The notes under the pieces: model-generated
What the model was told of the DNA's origin: nothing
Databases searched by the model: none
Seen by the model: the letters and a program-made list of their open reading frames with translations, nothing else
Origin: Balneolales bacterium
GTDB lineage: Bacteria; Bacteroidota; Rhodothermia; Balneolales; Natronogracilivirgulaceae
Reading direction: 5' to 3'
DNA: 6,590 nucleotides
Assembly: GCA_007131535.1 (NCBI GenBank)
Contig: SLQI01000383.1
Location: 1-6,590, forward strand
Program-made: the position numbers and the translations under genes
In this document: positions 6,138 to 6,590 of the stretch, piece by piece
How the letters are laid out: each line of letters starts with the position of its first letter
How positions within the stretch are numbered: position 1 is the first letter of the stretch

Positions 6138-6590
6138 TTATTCCATCGTCGCAGGCTCGGAATCTGCAATAACGGCATCCACTGTATGGATCACGCCATT
6201 TTCAGCCTCAATATTCTCGAAGGCAATTTGAACCCCTTCAACCTCGATGAAGTCGCCCTCACCTTCTATTTGAATGGTTCCTCCATCCATAGTTTCAAGT
6301 TCATCTACCTGACCGAGATCGTCAGAAGTATATTCACCTTCCACTATATGTGCCGCCATGATATCTTCCAGTGTAGCGGGGTCCGGATTCACTAATTGTT
6401 GCTGAACTTGTTCCGGAGCTTGTTGAAAGGCCTCATCGCTTGGAGCAAAGACCGTATAGGGTCCGCCATCCTGAACTTCCTGTATCATGCCTGAACTCTC
6501 CAGTGCAGTAACCATAGTGCTCAGGTTTTCAATGATCATAGTCTCAACAAGATCCATATCACCGATATCTTCCTGTTCAAATGGTTCGGA
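6138..6590 (-). CDS. Fasciclin (FAS1) domain protein, very acidic, N-terminus outside window
   Basis: The frame is open from the window edge (codon 6590-6588) to a TAA at 6140-6138, so 150 residues are visible and the gene starts upstream. A Met at 6557 exists, but the frame continues before it with an acidic linker (SEPFEQEDIGD), so it is probably internal. The FAS1 fold is shown by three features in order. First is the H1 motif YTVFAPSDEAF; second is AHIVEGEYTSDDL, equivalent to the 'YHVVxG' segment; third is the H2 end NGVIHTVDAVI. FAS1 domains are extracellular or surface modules that usually mediate adhesion or bind ligands. The missing N-terminus is expected to hold a signal or lipoprotein peptide. 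The visible 150 residues contain no Lys and no Arg. Of the last 139 residues, 32 are Asp or Glu. This suggests exposure to high salt or cation binding. A strong terminator follows the gene. It is apparently unrelated to the nuclease operon. Confidence 0.9.
   Translation of the reverse strand, partial: SEPFEQEDIGDMDLVETMIIENLSTMVTALESSGMIQEVQDGGPYTVFAPSDEAFQQAPEQVQQQLVNPDPATLEDIMAAHIVEGEYTSDDLGQVDELETMDGGTIQIEGEGDFIEVEGVQIAFENIEAENGVIHTVDAVIADSEPATME

Noticed and set aside
6555..6557. ATG at 6557 as the true start of the FAS1 gene
   Set aside because: The frame stays open to the window edge with a coherent acidic linker. Starting here would remove any export signal, which FAS1 proteins need.
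1..6590. CRISPR arrays, tRNA or rRNA genes, insertion sequences
   Set aside because: Reading through the window I saw no regularly spaced repeats, tRNA-like cloverleaf, rRNA motifs, transposase or terminal inverted repeats.

Overview
The window looks like chromosomal DNA from the Bacteroidota/Balneolota/Rhodothermota group. A marine or saline member such as a Balneolaceae relative is my best guess, from memory of gene families rather than from any search. Three things point this way: the end of a TonB-dependent outer-membrane receptor followed within a few bases by a DUF4249-like lipoprotein, mostly weak Shine-Dalgarno signals, and an extremely acidic exported FAS1 (fasciclin) protein with no Lys or Arg in its visible part. 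That last trait is typical of proteins exposed to high salt.

Layout. Positions 1-267 (+) hold the last 88 codons of a TonB-dependent receptor-like beta barrel. Positions 273-1172 (+) hold a DUF4249-like lipoprotein, probably co-transcribed with the receptor. After an 81-bp gap between convergent genes, 1254-5971 (-) carries a two-gene operon. The upstream gene, at 4667-5971, encodes an SbcD/Mre11/YhaO-type metallophosphoesterase. The downstream gene, at 1254-4670, encodes a large SbcC/Rad50/YhaN-type coiled-coil ATPase. Their stop and start codons overlap as ATGA. A short intergenic region (5972-6137) contains a clear intrinsic terminator on the minus strand. It ends a FAS1-domain gene (6138 to beyond 6590) whose 5' end lies outside the window.

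How the genes work together. The receptor and lipoprotein are likely an outer-membrane uptake or surface-binding pair with unknown substrate. The nuclease and ATPase should form an Mre11-Rad50-like DNA-end processing complex of the YhaO/YhaN branch. Two features of the ATPase stand out. A two-helix membrane hairpin sits at the midpoint of the coiled coil, where Rad50/SbcC has its zinc hook. A C-terminal extension of about 220 residues after the ATPase head carries a helix-hairpin-helix DNA-binding motif. The FAS1 protein is transcriptionally separate.

I see no RNA genes, CRISPR arrays, insertion sequences or long repeats. The nuclease/ATPase pair is the most interesting locus. Nothing around it shows that it is a defence system rather than a repair system.
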